From: Dehalococcoidia bacterium
GTDB taxonomy: Bacteria; Chloroflexota; Dehalococcoidia; Lucifugimonadales; UBA3495
Reading direction: 5' to 3'
Assembly: GCA_022823505.1 (NCBI GenBank)
Contig: JAJEIA010000118.1
Coordinates: 1 to 64,000 of the forward strand
Length of the DNA: 64,000 nt
Numbering within the stretch: position 1 is the first letter of the stretch; each line of letters begins with the position of its first letter. Shown here piece after piece: positions 49,578-59,336 of this stretch. The notes beneath the pieces are model-generated. The model was not told the DNA's origin and did no database searches. It saw only the letters and a program-made list of their open reading frames with translations. The position numbers and the translations under genes are program-made.

Positions 49578-50857
49578 TGATTGCCGCAAATGCCACGCCT
49601 CGTCCACCGCTGTCCAACGTGCGGGTCGTCGACCTGGGCTCCGCATGGGCCGGGCCGATGGCCGGTCACCTGCTGGCGGACATGGGAGCCGAGGTGATCA
49701 AGATCGAGAGCCGGGCCCGCATGGACGGAATGCGGCTGGGGCGCCCCATGGTCGGCGACGACCTGGCGGGCGGAGACCGCGGTATCTGGCCCGAATTGCA
49801 ACCGGTGTTCCACGGGCTCAACCGGAACAAGCTCAGCGTGACGCTGAACCTGCGCACCGAAACGGGCCGCAGAATCCTGCAGCGGTTGGCCTCGGTCAGC
49901 GACGTGGTGCTGGCGAACTTCTCCCCTGGCGTGCTGGAGCGGCTGGGCATGGACTACGCCAGCCTGCGGCCGGTCAAGCCGGACATCATCGTGGCATCCA
50001 TGCCCGCCTTCGGCGACAGCGGCCCGCTGCGAGACATGGTGGCGTACGCGCCCATCATCCAGGCCATGTCGGGCATGATGAGCCTGGTGGGCTATGCGCC
50101 GGAAGAGGGCGAGCCCCTGGTCGGCGAACTGCAAGCGGCGTGGAGCGACACGGTGGCCGCCCTGTGCGCGGCGCTGGGCGTCGTGGCGGCGCTGCGGCAC
50201 CGCAACCGGACGGGATCAGGACAATACGTGGAGGCAGCCCACCTGGAGGGCACGGCCGCGTTGCTGGGAGTCCCCATGCTGGAGTACCAGATGACCGGGA
50301 CGATCCCGGCCCCGCCGGGCAACGACGACCCTGACTTTGGGCCCCACAACAACTACCCCTGCGCCGGCGAGGACGCGTGGGTGGCCATTGCGGTTCGCAC
50401 GGAGGAGGAATGGCGGGCGCTGGCGGGCGTGATTGAAAACGACGGCGCGGGATGCCCCGGCCTGAACGCCGATGCCAGGTTCGCCGACGCGCCATCGCGG
50501 TGGCACAACCGGCGCGATCTGGATGAAATCGTAGCGACGTGGACCAGGAACCTCGACCCCCGGCAGGTTGTGGACCGGTTGCAGGCCGTGGGAGTGGCAG
50601 CCATGCCGGTGATGAACATCGCCGACCAGTTCGCCGACCCGCATTTGAACGCCCGGGAGACCTACGTGGAAATCGACCACCCACACGTCGGCGCCGAGAT
50701 GGTGTACGGAGTGCCCTGGCGGCTCAGCGACACGCCTGGATCGGTACGGGCGCCGGCTCCGCTTTTGGGCCAGCACAACGACTACGTGTTGCAGGAACTG
50801 CTGGGCATGGACCAGGCGCAGATCGCAACGCTCGCAGCGGAGGAGGTGGTGTATTGA
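49574..50857 (+). CDS. CaiB/BaiF CoA transferase-family protein lacking the usual Asp
   Basis: 428 residues from the ATG at 49574, which overlaps the previous stop (ATGATGA). Family fold is clear: LSNVRVVDLGSAWAGPMAGHLLADMGAEVIKIESRARMDGMR, LNRNKLSVTLNLRTETGRRILQRL. At the catalytic position it reads VAYAPIIQAMSGMMSL where the first gene has GYDLQVNALSGMSF, so the nucleophilic Asp is apparently Ala. This resembles heteromeric systems in which only one subunit carries the Asp, such as BbsEF. Confidence 0.88.
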   Translation: MMIAANATPRPPLSNVRVVDLGSAWAGPMAGHLLADMGAEVIKIESRARMDGMRLGRPMVGDDLAGGDRGIWPELQPVFHGLNRNKLSVTLNLRTETGRRILQRLASVSDVVLANFSPGVLERLGMDYASLRPVKPDIIVASMPAFGDSGPLRDMVAYAPIIQAMSGMMSLVGYAPEEGEPLVGELQAAWSDTVAALCAALGVVAALRHRNRTGSGQYVEAAHLEGTAALLGVPMLEYQMTGTIPAPPGNDDPDFGPHNNYPCAGEDAWVAIAVRTEEEWRALAGVIENDGAGCPGLNADARFADAPSRWHNRRDLDEIVATWTRNLDPRQVVDRLQAVGVAAMPVMNIADQFADPHLNARETYVEIDHPHVGAEMVYGVPWRLSDTPGSVRAPAPLLGQHNDYVLQELLGMDQAQIATLAAEEVVY

Positions 50858-51441
50858 CGCGGAGAATGTATTGACGCGGAGAATCGGAGGTGTGCGGGAA
50901 GCAAAACGGGTGAACGCAGGGGATCGTGGCTTCGGTAAGGGTTCAGAATCGAGGAGGTTGTCATTGCGAGGCGCTTGCGCCGCGGCAATCTCGACGCCAC
51001 AGCAGCAACGTCTGCTACGCAGGACTGCCGGTCACCAACAAGATAGGAGTTACGCGCATGCAATTACAAACCCGTCATTTGTATGTTGCCCCTGCGAAAG
51101 CAGGAAGCCATTGACCTTCTGGTGAAAGAATCTGGAACACTGCTAAAGAATTCGGCCACTGGATTCCCGCTTTCGCGGGGGATGACGCTTGTAATGACTT
51201 CGAACTGCATAAGTCCTTCGAGATTGCCGCCCTGCGCTCGCAATGACGCCTTCCCTGGCGGTCCGAACAGTCTCTGGCTCCGCGTTCTGCTTGCAGCGAT
51301 ATGCAGCCTATGGTAACTTGGCCGAACCCAGAATCGCGGAGGATAGTGCGCCCGGCGACCGGGTAAGATATTCACGGTCCCTAACCAGATACACATCAGA
51401 TTGGCCAGAGCATCAGGCACTGACCGAGGAGGAGGTCTGCA
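50858..51441. repeat. 584-base gene-free stretch with nested inverted repeats
   Basis: The outer arms are GTCATTGCGAGGCGC...GGCAATCTCG (about 50960-50992) and CGAGATTGCCGCCCTGCGCTCGCAATGAC (about 51219-51247). Inner repeats are CCCCTGCGAAAGCAGG (about 51091) and GGATTCCCGCTTTCGCGGGGGATGACG (51161-51187). The small track ORFs here lie within repeats. The right end (51250-51441) leads into the DppD gene with no recognisable gene. Confidence 0.65.
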
Positions 51442-52485
<1,044 letters not shown>

Positions 52486-52552
52486 AAAGCCAATTCAAAC
52501 ATCGTCATTCGGTATCGATGGTAAATGTCGGTCCTGACGAGGGAGTTTCACG

Positions 52553-53593
52553 ATGACGACTGCTGAAATGCCCCAAACCGCTGCGACCACTCCGGCAGCG
52601 CAAGACACGCTGCTGGACGTCCGCGGCCTCAAGATGCACTTTCCGGTTACGTCGGGCATCCTGTTTCAGAGAGCGGTTGCCTACATCAAAGCCATTGACG
52701 GCGTGGATTTCACCGTGCGTCGCGGTGAGACGCTGGGGATGGTTGGCGAGTCGGGCTGCGGCAAGACCACGACCGGCCGCTGCATCCTGCGTCTCTACCG
52801 GCCCACCGACGGCCAGATCTGGTTCAACGGCGTGGAAATCGCCCAGGCCAAAACCGGCCAGATGCGGGCGATGCGGCGCCAGATGCAGATCATTTTCCAA
52901 GACCCCTACAGCTCGCTGAACCCACGGATGACCGCCGGCAACATCATCGGCGAGCCTCTGGCGGTGCACGGGTTGGTCAACAACAAGCGGGAGTACCGTG
53001 AACGGGTCGCCGAGCTGCTCAACAACGTCGGCTTGAACCCTTACATGGCCGACCGCTTCCCGCACGAGTTCAGCGGCGGACAGCGTCAGCGCATCGGGGT
53101 GGCCCGGGCGCTCAGCGTGGACCCGGACTTCATCGTCTGCGACGAGCCGGTCTCGGCGCTGGACGTGTCCATCCAGGCCCAGATCATCAACCTGCTGGAA
53201 GACCTGCAGGAACGGTACGACCTGACCTACCTGTTCATTGCGCACGACCTGTCGGTGGTGCGTCACATCAGCGACCGGGTCGCGGTGATGTACCTTGGCA
53301 AGATTGTCGAGATCGCGGACCGCAACGCCATCTACGAGAACCCACAGCATCCCTACACCCGCGCGCTTCTGTCGGCGGTACCCATTCCCGATCCGGTGCT
53401 GGACGCCCAGCGGGAACGGATCATCCTCTCGGGCGAGGTGCCCAGCCCGCTGAACCCACCCAGCGGCTGCGTTTTCCACCCGCGCTGCCCGATCGCCACG
53501 GACGACTGCACGCGGGTGAACCCGGAGGCCCGGGAGGTTATGCCCGACCACATCGCCGCGTGTCTGAACGTGCCGGGGTACGGGCCGTACTAA
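52553..53593 (+). CDS. ABC transporter ATP-binding protein, DppF/OppF type
   Basis: 346 residues. Walker [14 protein letters not shown] (about 65), Q-loop [14 protein letters not shown], signature [15 protein letters not shown] (about 176), Walker [13 protein letters not shown] (about 198), H-loop IAHDLS, C-terminal [14 protein letters not shown]. Second ATPase of a Dpp/Opp-type importer. A strong terminator follows. Confidence 0.94.
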   Translation: MTTAEMPQTAATTPAAQDTLLDVRGLKMHFPVTSGILFQRAVAYIKAIDGVDFTVRRGETLGMVGESGCGKTTTGRCILRLYRPTDGQIWFNGVEIAQAKTGQMRAMRRQMQIIFQDPYSSLNPRMTAGNIIGEPLAVHGLVNNKREYRERVAELLNNVGLNPYMADRFPHEFSGGQRQRIGVARALSVDPDFIVCDEPVSALDVSIQAQIINLLEDLQERYDLTYLFIAHDLSVVRHISDRVAVMYLGKIVEIADRNAIYENPQHPYTRALLSAVPIPDPVLDAQRERIILSGEVPSPLNPPSGCVFHPRCPIATDDCTRVNPEAREVMPDHIAACLNVPGYGPY

Positions 53594-53617
53594 ACTACCT
53601 GAATCCCTCGAGCATTC

Positions 53618-53650
53618 ACCCGGGACGGTGCTCGCCGTCCCGGGTTTTTG
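53618..53650 (+). terminator. Intrinsic terminator after the DppF-type gene
   Basis: CCCGGGACGG-TGCTCG-CCGTCCCGGG followed by TTTTT: a ten-pair stem with a T-run, 25 bases past the stop. Confidence 0.93.
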
Positions 53651-53693
53651 ATACCATATCGGTAGCTGCGTCTTGTCTCAGGGAGAAAACGCA

Positions 53694-53888
53694 ATGTGGG
53701 ACCGGATCTTCCTATTGTCGCTGGTCATATTTTTCATCGGGATGCTGGCCGTACTGACTGGGGAGTTCGTTGTGCCAAGCGTCCAGCCGGTGACATCGTT
53801 AGTGGGCGGTTCCATCGCCGGTTTGGCCGGACTTTCCGGCGCAGTCTCGGGCATAGTCCTGATACTGACTACCGATTTCGGCCGCTGA
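53694..53888 (+). CDS. Small two-span membrane protein
   Basis: 64 residues from the ATG at 53694 (AGGGAGA upstream). MWDRIFLLSLVIFFIGMLAVLTGEFVVPSVQPVTSLVGGSIAGLAGLSGAVSGIVLILTTDFGR: two hydrophobic spans with a short loop. The next small membrane gene starts 3 bases after its stop. Family not recognised; the layout resembles the pair at 6935-7353. Confidence 0.6.
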   Translation: MWDRIFLLSLVIFFIGMLAVLTGEFVVPSVQPVTSLVGGSIAGLAGLSGAVSGIVLILTTDFGR

Positions 53889-53891
53889 TCA

Positions 53892-54104
53892 GTGGGCCTT
53901 CGTTCATTAGCTGCCAAAGCAATATTACTGACCATCGCAATGGTCATCGCGGCACTGACAGTGACATTGCTGGCAGTAATCGCCTTGCGCCTTCTACTGG
54001 ACCCTACTGATATTCTCTACGTAATAGCGTCTCTTATCTCCATTGGCGGCGCCGGAATATCTCTGATTAGACTGTCGTTGCGACAGAGGTCACGGAACAA
54101 ATAG
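53892..54104 (+). CDS. Small two-span membrane protein
   Basis: 70 residues from GTG. MGLRSLAAKAILLTIAMVIAALTVTLLAVIALRLLLDPTDILYVIASLISIGGAGISLIRLSLRQRSRNK: two hydrophobic spans and a basic tail that would face the cytoplasm. No ribosome site is obvious, so it may be coupled to the preceding gene. Function unknown. Confidence 0.5.
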   Translation: MGLRSLAAKAILLTIAMVIAALTVTLLAVIALRLLLDPTDILYVIASLISIGGAGISLIRLSLRQRSRNK

Positions 54105-54121
54105 CCAAGACGAGGATATCC

Positions 54122-54889
54122 ATGCGACTGGAAAACAAAACCGCTCTGATCACCGGCGCGAGCCGCAACATCGGCGCCGAAATCGCGCGCACCTTTGCCC
54201 GCGAGGGTGCCAACCTGATCCTGAACACCCGTCAATCGGCCGAGGAACTGGAGGCGGTGGCGGCCGAGTGCCGCGAACTGGGCGTCCAGACCCACACGGT
54301 CATCGGCGATGTGGCGGACCCCGACCGCGTGGCCGATATGGTGGCCGAAGGCATCGATGCCCTGGGGACGGTTGACGTGCTGGTGAGCAACGTGGCGGTT
54401 CGGCCGCACAAGCCCATTCTTGATGTAACGGTTGAGGAATGGCAGAGCGTGATGGCCACGAACCTGCACTCCGCGTTCTACCTGATCCACGCGGTCCTGC
54501 CCGGGATGATCGAGCAGCGGTCCGGCAGCATAATCGGTCTGGGCGGACAGTCGGCGATCACGGGCCGCCCCGACACGGCCATCGTGACCACGGCGAAGAC
54601 CGGACTGCTGGGATTGATCCGCGCGGTTGCGGCAGAGTGCGCCCAGTACGGTGTGCGGGCCAACCTGGTGAACCCGGGCTCCACCGACACGGCCCGCGCC
54701 CATCCAGAGTGGTATCCGGAATTCCAGGATGTGGCCCGCGGCTCGGACCAGCACCTGAAAGAAATACCGCTGGGTCGCCAGGGCACGGTGCAGGACATCG
54801 CCAACGCCTGCCTCTTCTACGCCAGCGACGAGTCCTCCTATATCACCGGCGACCGCATGAACGTGGTCGGCGGGCGGTACATCGTGTAG
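54122..54889 (+). CDS. Short-chain dehydrogenase/reductase lacking the canonical Tyr
   Basis: 255 residues; GAGG precedes the ATG. Cofactor motif ITGASRNIGAEIARTFAREGA at about residues 10-30. Near the active site it reads IIGLGGQSAITGRPDTAIVTTAKTGLLGLIRAVAAECAQYG: the Lys of YxxxK is present but the Tyr position appears to be Val. The C-terminus ITGDRMNVVGGRYIV is typical. A FabG-like oxidoreductase in fold; activity is uncertain. Confidence 0.87.
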   Translation: MRLENKTALITGASRNIGAEIARTFAREGANLILNTRQSAEELEAVAAECRELGVQTHTVIGDVADPDRVADMVAEGIDALGTVDVLVSNVAVRPHKPILDVTVEEWQSVMATNLHSAFYLIHAVLPGMIEQRSGSIIGLGGQSAITGRPDTAIVTTAKTGLLGLIRAVAAECAQYGVRANLVNPGSTDTARAHPEWYPEFQDVARGSDQHLKEIPLGRQGTVQDIANACLFYASDESSYITGDRMNVVGGRYIV

Positions 54890-54900
54890 AGCACCTGGAT

Positions 54901-56316
54901 ATGCTGCCCACGATGGATCATCTAGCCGCGTTGTCGACTGAAGAGATCACAAACATCCTCCTGACCGAGACGGAGGGGCAGTGGTTTGATCGCAAAAGCG
55001 CTCGGATAGCACCGCGCGACCTAGCGGAAACGTTGGTGGCCATGGCTAATGCCGAGGGCGGCACGATTGCGGTCGGCTTGTACAACGGCACGTGCGAGGG
55101 AGTTGACGAAAAGCAATCAGCACAGAGCGGCTGGCGGCAAGCCGGGTTGGATTTTACTGACCCTCCAGTGCGGTACACAGTACAGATGCTGCCATGTATA
55201 AACCGAAATGACCGTGCGGATCATCTGTTTATCATCCAGATACCGCCGAGCCACCAAGTCCATGCGACCAAACGGGATGTAGCATTTTTACGCGTGGGTG
55301 ACGAAAACCGTCGGTTGACCTTCGAACAACGGCTCGAGCTACGTTACGACAAGGGCGACGCCTCGTACGAGACGACATCAGCAGGTGAGCAGGGTTTCCC
55401 ACAACTGGATCAAGGAGCGGTGTCTGAGTATGCCGCTAAAATGAAGCATTCGTGCCCACAACGGCTATTGCAGGCACGCGGATTGCTGCATGACAACGGC
55501 AGGATAAGCGTGGGGGCACAGTTGTTGTTCGGCTTACAACCACAAATTGCTAACCCTGAGGCACACGTTAGGGTGTTGAGGTATGCCGGCCGTGAACGCC
55601 TCACCGGTACAGCGCAGAACGTGGTCAGCGATGTTCGGTGTGAAGGGAGGCTGTCAGAACAAATCGACGCAGCGCGAGAAGCGATGCTCGATGCGATTCC
55701 GAAACGCAGATCATTGGGACCGAATGGCCGCTTCGGTTGGTTCGGAATTGTACCCGAGGAAGTTTGGCTCGAAGCGCTGGTCAACGCGGTCATACACCGG
55801 TCGTACAGCAATTCAGGGGATCATATCCGACTAACGGTGTTTGATGACCGGGTTGAAATATCCAGCCCAGGAAGATTCCCAGGCGTGGTGTCTCTGGACG
55901 ATCTGAGTGACGTTAAACGGTTCGCTCGGAACCCGCGTATTGCGCGCGTGATGTCCGAGCTTGAGTACGGGCAGGAACTGGGCGAAGGGTTGCGCCGGAT
56001 GGTTGCGGTAATGGAATCTGGTGGTAGACAGCGTCCACTCGTACAGCAAGCCAACAGCATGACCGTGGTTACATTGCTTGGAGAAGTGATCGGTCCAAGG
56101 GAACTGGCGGGCCTACCTATGGTGGCTCATGACTTGTTCCAGCAGCTTTCACTGGTGGGCCATTCCGGTACTGGTGCACTGGTGCAGTTGAGCGACTACT
56201 CTCGCCCGGTTGTCCTGCGCAACCTGAGGCTCTTAGAATCTCGGGGACTGATACGGCGCGTTGGCAATAGCCCCACAGATCCACGTGCTTTTTGGACGAC
56301 AGAACCGTTCGCCTGA
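54901..56316 (+). CDS. AlbA_2 / divergent HATPase-domain protein (COG2865-like)
   Basis: 471 residues from the ATG at 54901; the track ORF to 54439 overlaps the SDR gene in another frame. The N-terminus is an AlbA_2 (divergent AAA-4) domain: TEGQWFDRKSARIAPRDLAETLVAMANAEGGTIAVGLYNG. The middle has the HATPase_c_4 segment WLEALVNAVIHRSYSNSGDHIRLTVFDDRVEISSPGRFPGVV. A winged-helix-like C-terminus follows (LVQLSDYSRPVVLRNLRLLESRGLIRRVG). These proteins are thought to be regulators with DNA-binding ends. Base composition looks less GC-rich than neighbours, and unusual palindromes lie just downstream. Confidence 0.85.
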   Translation: MLPTMDHLAALSTEEITNILLTETEGQWFDRKSARIAPRDLAETLVAMANAEGGTIAVGLYNGTCEGVDEKQSAQSGWRQAGLDFTDPPVRYTVQMLPCINRNDRADHLFIIQIPPSHQVHATKRDVAFLRVGDENRRLTFEQRLELRYDKGDASYETTSAGEQGFPQLDQGAVSEYAAKMKHSCPQRLLQARGLLHDNGRISVGAQLLFGLQPQIANPEAHVRVLRYAGRERLTGTAQNVVSDVRCEGRLSEQIDAAREAMLDAIPKRRSLGPNGRFGWFGIVPEEVWLEALVNAVIHRSYSNSGDHIRLTVFDDRVEISSPGRFPGVVSLDDLSDVKRFARNPRIARVMSELEYGQELGEGLRRMVAVMESGGRQRPLVQQANSMTVVTLLGEVIGPRELAGLPMVAHDLFQQLSLVGHSGTGALVQLSDYSRPVVLRNLRLLESRGLIRRVGNSPTDPRAFWTTEPFA

Positions 56317-56352
56317 ATCGGATCGATTTGGAATACGCTTTGAACTGTGTCC

Positions 56353-56386
56353 ACTCTAAACGAACCTTTAGAGTAGTTTAGAGTAG
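56353..56386. repeat. Inverted ACTCTAAA/TTTAGAGT plus tandem TTTAGAGTAG
   Basis: ACTCTAAA (56353-56360) pairs with TTTAGAGT (56367-56374). The decamer TTTAGAGTAG occurs twice in tandem (56367-56376 and 56377-56386). The half-site is shared with the palindrome at 56461-56498. Located 36 bases past the AlbA_2 stop. Confidence 0.85.
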
Positions 56387-56460
56387 CCGAGGCAACCTGG
56401 CGTCACTGGGAGTGAAAAACCTCCGCGACAGCTGGTTCGGTTGCGGTCCGCCATAAGAAG

Positions 56461-56498
56461 CTGTAACTACTCTAAACGCGCGTTTAGAGTAGTTACAG
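56461..56498. repeat. Perfect 38-base loopless palindrome
   Basis: CTGTAACTACTCTAAACGC is followed directly by its exact complement GCGTTTAGAGTAGTTACAG. It lies between the convergent AlbA_2 and PfkB genes. It has no T-run, so it is not a normal terminator; an operator, recombination or protein-binding site is more likely. Confidence 0.9.
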
Positions 56499-56509
56499 TT
56501 CGTGACAGG

Positions 56510-57490
56510 CTAGCCCGCGTAGGCCCGCTCCAGCACCGCGTCCAGTTCCTCCCTGGTGTAACGGTACTCCTGGGTGCCGGGCTGCCGGATGGCAAAATGG
56601 GCGCAGGCGGAGCCAATTTGAGCCGCGCGTTCCAGCTGCCTGAGGGTGATGGAAGCGAAGGATCCGCCCTGGTTGGCGTGAGCAGCCGCCACGGGGTGCA
56701 AAAGGCCGAGGATCAGACCGCCGCGGAAGGCGTCGCCGGCGCCGGTGGGATCGACGACATTGTCGGTTGGGACGGGCGGAACGATCGCCTGTCCCTCAGG
56801 GATGGTGACGCGCACCCCCTGCTCGCCCAGAGTGGTGACCAGGACGCCGGTCAGTTCCAGCAACCCAGCGTCGTCGCGCCCGGTCTTCTCCGAGATGAGC
56901 GCCATCTCGTAGTCATTGGCGATCAACAGGTGAGAGTTGGCGATGCAGGCGGTGAGCCCGTCGGAGTCCCAGGCAGGGAGCGATTGACCCGGATCGAAGA
57001 TGGTGTAAATGCCGGCCGCATAACCATCGGCGGCGAAGTCCGTCATGTCGGTCAGGTTGCCGGGCCCGACTATGTTGATGGTGTCAGCCGGATCCACTGT
57101 GCCAAAGTCGAACCCGGTAGCATGCTTCATGGCGCCGGGATTGAACCCGGTGATCTGGTTGTCCGCCAGGTCGGTGACGATGAACGCCGAGGCGGTGGCC
57201 TCTTCCTCCACGATGCGGATGTCGTCGGTTGGGATACCGTTGTCGGCCATCCAGGTGAAGTAATCGCGGTAGTCGGAACCGATGGCGGCAACGATGCGGG
57301 GTTCCTGTCCCAGCATGGCCAACGAGTAGGCGATGTTGCCGGCGGTGCCGCCGAAGTAGGCGTTGAAACCGTCCACCGTGAAGCTGAGGTTGATCTGGTG
57401 GACGCGCTCCGGGACGATGTGGTCGCCGAAGCGACCGTCGAAGGTCATAATGCGGTCGATGGCCAGGGAGCCGGAGACGAGTATCTGCAT
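56510..57490 (-). CDS. PfkB-family carbohydrate/nucleoside kinase
   Basis: 326 residues from the ATG at 57490 (MQILVSGSLAIDRIMTF); the track start at 57742 lies in the DUF192 gene. PfkB signature 1 is FGGTAGNIAYSLAMLG (about 46) and signature 2 VVDPTGAGDAFRGGLILGLL, with the catalytic Asp in GAGD (about 252). The wide substrate-binding N-terminal part (GFNAYFGGTAGN) resembles adenosine-kinase-like members. It follows the DUF192 gene on the same strand. Confidence 0.9.
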   Translation of the reverse strand: MQILVSGSLAIDRIMTFDGRFGDHIVPERVHQINLSFTVDGFNAYFGGTAGNIAYSLAMLGQEPRIVAAIGSDYRDYFTWMADNGIPTDDIRIVEEEATASAFIVTDLADNQITGFNPGAMKHATGFDFGTVDPADTINIVGPGNLTDMTDFAADGYAAGIYTIFDPGQSLPAWDSDGLTACIANSHLLIANDYEMALISEKTGRDDAGLLELTGVLVTTLGEQGVRVTIPEGQAIVPPVPTDNVVDPTGAGDAFRGGLILGLLHPVAAAHANQGGSFASITLRQLERAAQIGSACAHFAIRQPGTQEYRYTREELDAVLERAYAG

Positions 57491-57528
57491 TGCGTCGAAT
57501 TCCTTTGATTTAGATTGAGAGCGAATGG

Positions 57529-58200
57529 TCAGCAGCCCCACCGGCCTTCGATCTGGCCGGCGAACTGCACGGTTGAGCCTGGGACGATCCCACGGGACGC
57601 GGCCTGACCGGCGTTGATCTCGAGGATGAAACGCACCGGGCCGGTGGACGGATAGCGCGGCAGTTGATCGCGCGGGGTCTCCGGGAGCGGATTGGGCACC
57701 TCCGCGGTTACGCCGTCTACGATGCAGTCCGACCGGATCCACACCATGTCCAGCGGGAAGTGCATATCAGGCATCCAGAAGGTGCGCGGGCCGTCATTTT
57801 CGTAGACGAACAGCATAGCCCGGTCCCGGTCGAGCGACGGGCGACCGGACAGGCCCTGAACGCGCTCCTCCGCGGAAACCGCCAAATCGACGACGTAGAC
57901 CGCGTCCCCGATGATCACGATAGGCGCATCGGGTAATGGCGTCGCCGTGGGTACGGGAGTATTGCTGGGAACGATTGTCGGCGTCGGAGTCGGTGTTGAT
58001 GGCCTTACCGGCGTAGGAAGCGGAGTCATGGCAGGCTGCACGGTAGCGGTTGCGGCGAGCGTTGCCGGTTCGGCGGTCGAGGCACGTGCAGCACCCGGCG
58101 CCGGGTCTTCGGTGCAGGCCATTCCAACGAGCACCAGAACAGTGCAGGCAATCCCTCGCGAAATCTCCGCGAAGGCTCGCTTCCCGCTGTGGCGCCACAC
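57529..58200 (-). CDS. DUF192 lipoprotein
   Basis: 223 residues from GTG. The signal region ISRGIACTVLVLVGMACTED carries a lipobox-like Cys, followed by a long Thr/Pro-rich linker (PLPTPVRPSTPTPTPTIVPSNTPVPTATPLP) and the DUF192 domain (VDLAVSAEERVQGLSGRPSLDRDRAMLFVYENDGPRTFWMPDMHFPLDMVWI). Probably tethered on the outside of the membrane. The function of DUF192 is unknown. It begins 11 bases after the aldolase stop. Confidence 0.88.
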   Translation of the reverse strand: MWRHSGKRAFAEISRGIACTVLVLVGMACTEDPAPGAARASTAEPATLAATATVQPAMTPLPTPVRPSTPTPTPTIVPSNTPVPTATPLPDAPIVIIGDAVYVVDLAVSAEERVQGLSGRPSLDRDRAMLFVYENDGPRTFWMPDMHFPLDMVWIRSDCIVDGVTAEVPNPLPETPRDQLPRYPSTGPVRFILEINAGQAASRGIVPGSTVQFAGQIEGRWGC

Positions 58201-58211
58201 GTGCGAGTGGG

Positions 58212-58997
58212 TTAGCCCAGCTCGGCTCGTATGTCGGTGATCCGCTGCTGCAACGAGCGGAGCAGCACCGCGGTGGGAGGCGGGGCGACGTGAGTGTAGC
58301 CCACACCCATGGCTTGCAGTTCAGACGCGGTCAGGGGGAATGCCGGATGGTTCATGGGCATGGAAAGTTTGGCGCCGCCGGCGGCTTTGACCTCGGCCGC
58401 CAGTTCCTCCAGGCGGGCGCGGATCACCGGACTCTGCGGGTCGCGGATGCCCATGTACTCGGAGAAATCGGTGGGCCCGATGGACACCAGGTCGACGCCG
58501 GGAAGCGCGGCAATCTGGCCGATTTCGCTGATGCCCCGCTCGTCCTCGGTCATGACGGACAGGATGATGTTCTCGTTGGAGGTGCGGGTATGCTCGTCCC
58601 AACTGACGGTGCCGAATCGGGCCGCGCGGGTCCCGCCAGCCCCGCCCCGATGGCCCATGGGGGCGTAGCGAACGGCGTCCACGGCCCGCTTTGCGCCATC
58701 GAGGCCGTCGATGTGGGGGATGATGATGCCCTGTGCCCCGGCGTCCAGCAGGCGCAGGATCAGGTTCTCATCGTTGCCGGGGATGCGGATCATGGAGGTC
58801 ACGCCGGCCAGGTCCGCGGCCACGATCATCTGGCTGATCAGGCCAAGGTCGAATGTGGTGTGCTCCATGTCGATGAACGCTGCGTCAAAGCCGGCCAGGC
58901 CGATGATCTCAACGACCTGGGGGTCGGCGAAGGTCACGTAGGTGCCCAGGGCGAGGCGGTTCTCGCGCAGCGCGCGTCGTACTCGGTTTTCCTGCAT
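58212..58997 (-). CDS. HpcH/HpaI-family aldolase
   Basis: 261 residues. Class II pyruvate aldolase fold: GTYVTFADPQVVEIIGLAGFDAAFIDMEHTTFDLG, IRIPGNDENLILRLLDAGAQGIIIPHIDG, MGHRGGAGGTRAARFG, SVMTEDERG (metal-binding Glu) and LVSIGPTDFSEYMG (metal-binding Asp). Likely cleaves or forms 2-keto-hydroxy acids. First gene of a minus-strand run with DUF192 and PfkB. Confidence 0.9.
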   Translation of the reverse strand: MQENRVRRALRENRLALGTYVTFADPQVVEIIGLAGFDAAFIDMEHTTFDLGLISQMIVAADLAGVTSMIRIPGNDENLILRLLDAGAQGIIIPHIDGLDGAKRAVDAVRYAPMGHRGGAGGTRAARFGTVSWDEHTRTSNENIILSVMTEDERGISEIGQIAALPGVDLVSIGPTDFSEYMGIRDPQSPVIRARLEELAAEVKAAGGAKLSMPMNHPAFPLTASELQAMGVGYTHVAPPPTAVLLRSLQQRITDIRAELG

Positions 58998-59048
58998 GTG
59001 GGAATGCTCCTCAGAGGAGATGGTGTCGCGGCCGGGAGGTTCGCCGGG

Positions 59049-59336
59049 TCAATCCAAAGTCTCGTGGGTCGCTGGAGTCTGGGCCGGGTTGACACCATAC
59101 TTTGCCAGGATGGCGTCAACGAAGGGCTTCAATACAACCTCGGCCTGTTCGATGTTGAGCGCCACCGCCGATGCCCCGTCATCCTTGTCGTAGTAGACCA
59201 AAACACCGTCTGCCATCTCTTCGGCGTCTTCTCGTACCTGTCCGTTTTCGATGTACAGCGTTTGCGTTTCGGGAATGTACACTACCGTGGCTTTGGGCAG
59301 TGGTTCCAGTTCGATACGTTTTACCTTGCGGACCAT
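59049..59336 (-). CDS. DUF2283 family protein
   Basis: 95 residues; GGAGG 6 nt before the ATG. VKRIELEPLPKATVVYIPETQTLYIENGQVREDAEEMADGVLVYYDKDDGASAVALNIEQAEVVLKPF is the DUF2283 pattern (YxxxxxTLYI...VxVxyDxxxxvvgiEI) in diverged form. The start overlaps the end of the gene at 59321-59656 by 16 bases. DUF2283 genes often pair with a DUF4258-type gene in possible toxin-antitoxin units. Confidence 0.78.
   Translation of the reverse strand: MVRKVKRIELEPLPKATVVYIPETQTLYIENGQVREDAEEMADGVLVYYDKDDGASAVALNIEQAEVVLKPFVDAILAKYGVNPAQTPATHETLD

Noticed and set aside
50871-51125. 84-aa ORF in the repeat stretch
   Set aside because: It lies across the interspersed inverted repeats, has no ribosome site worth noting and no recognisable sequence.
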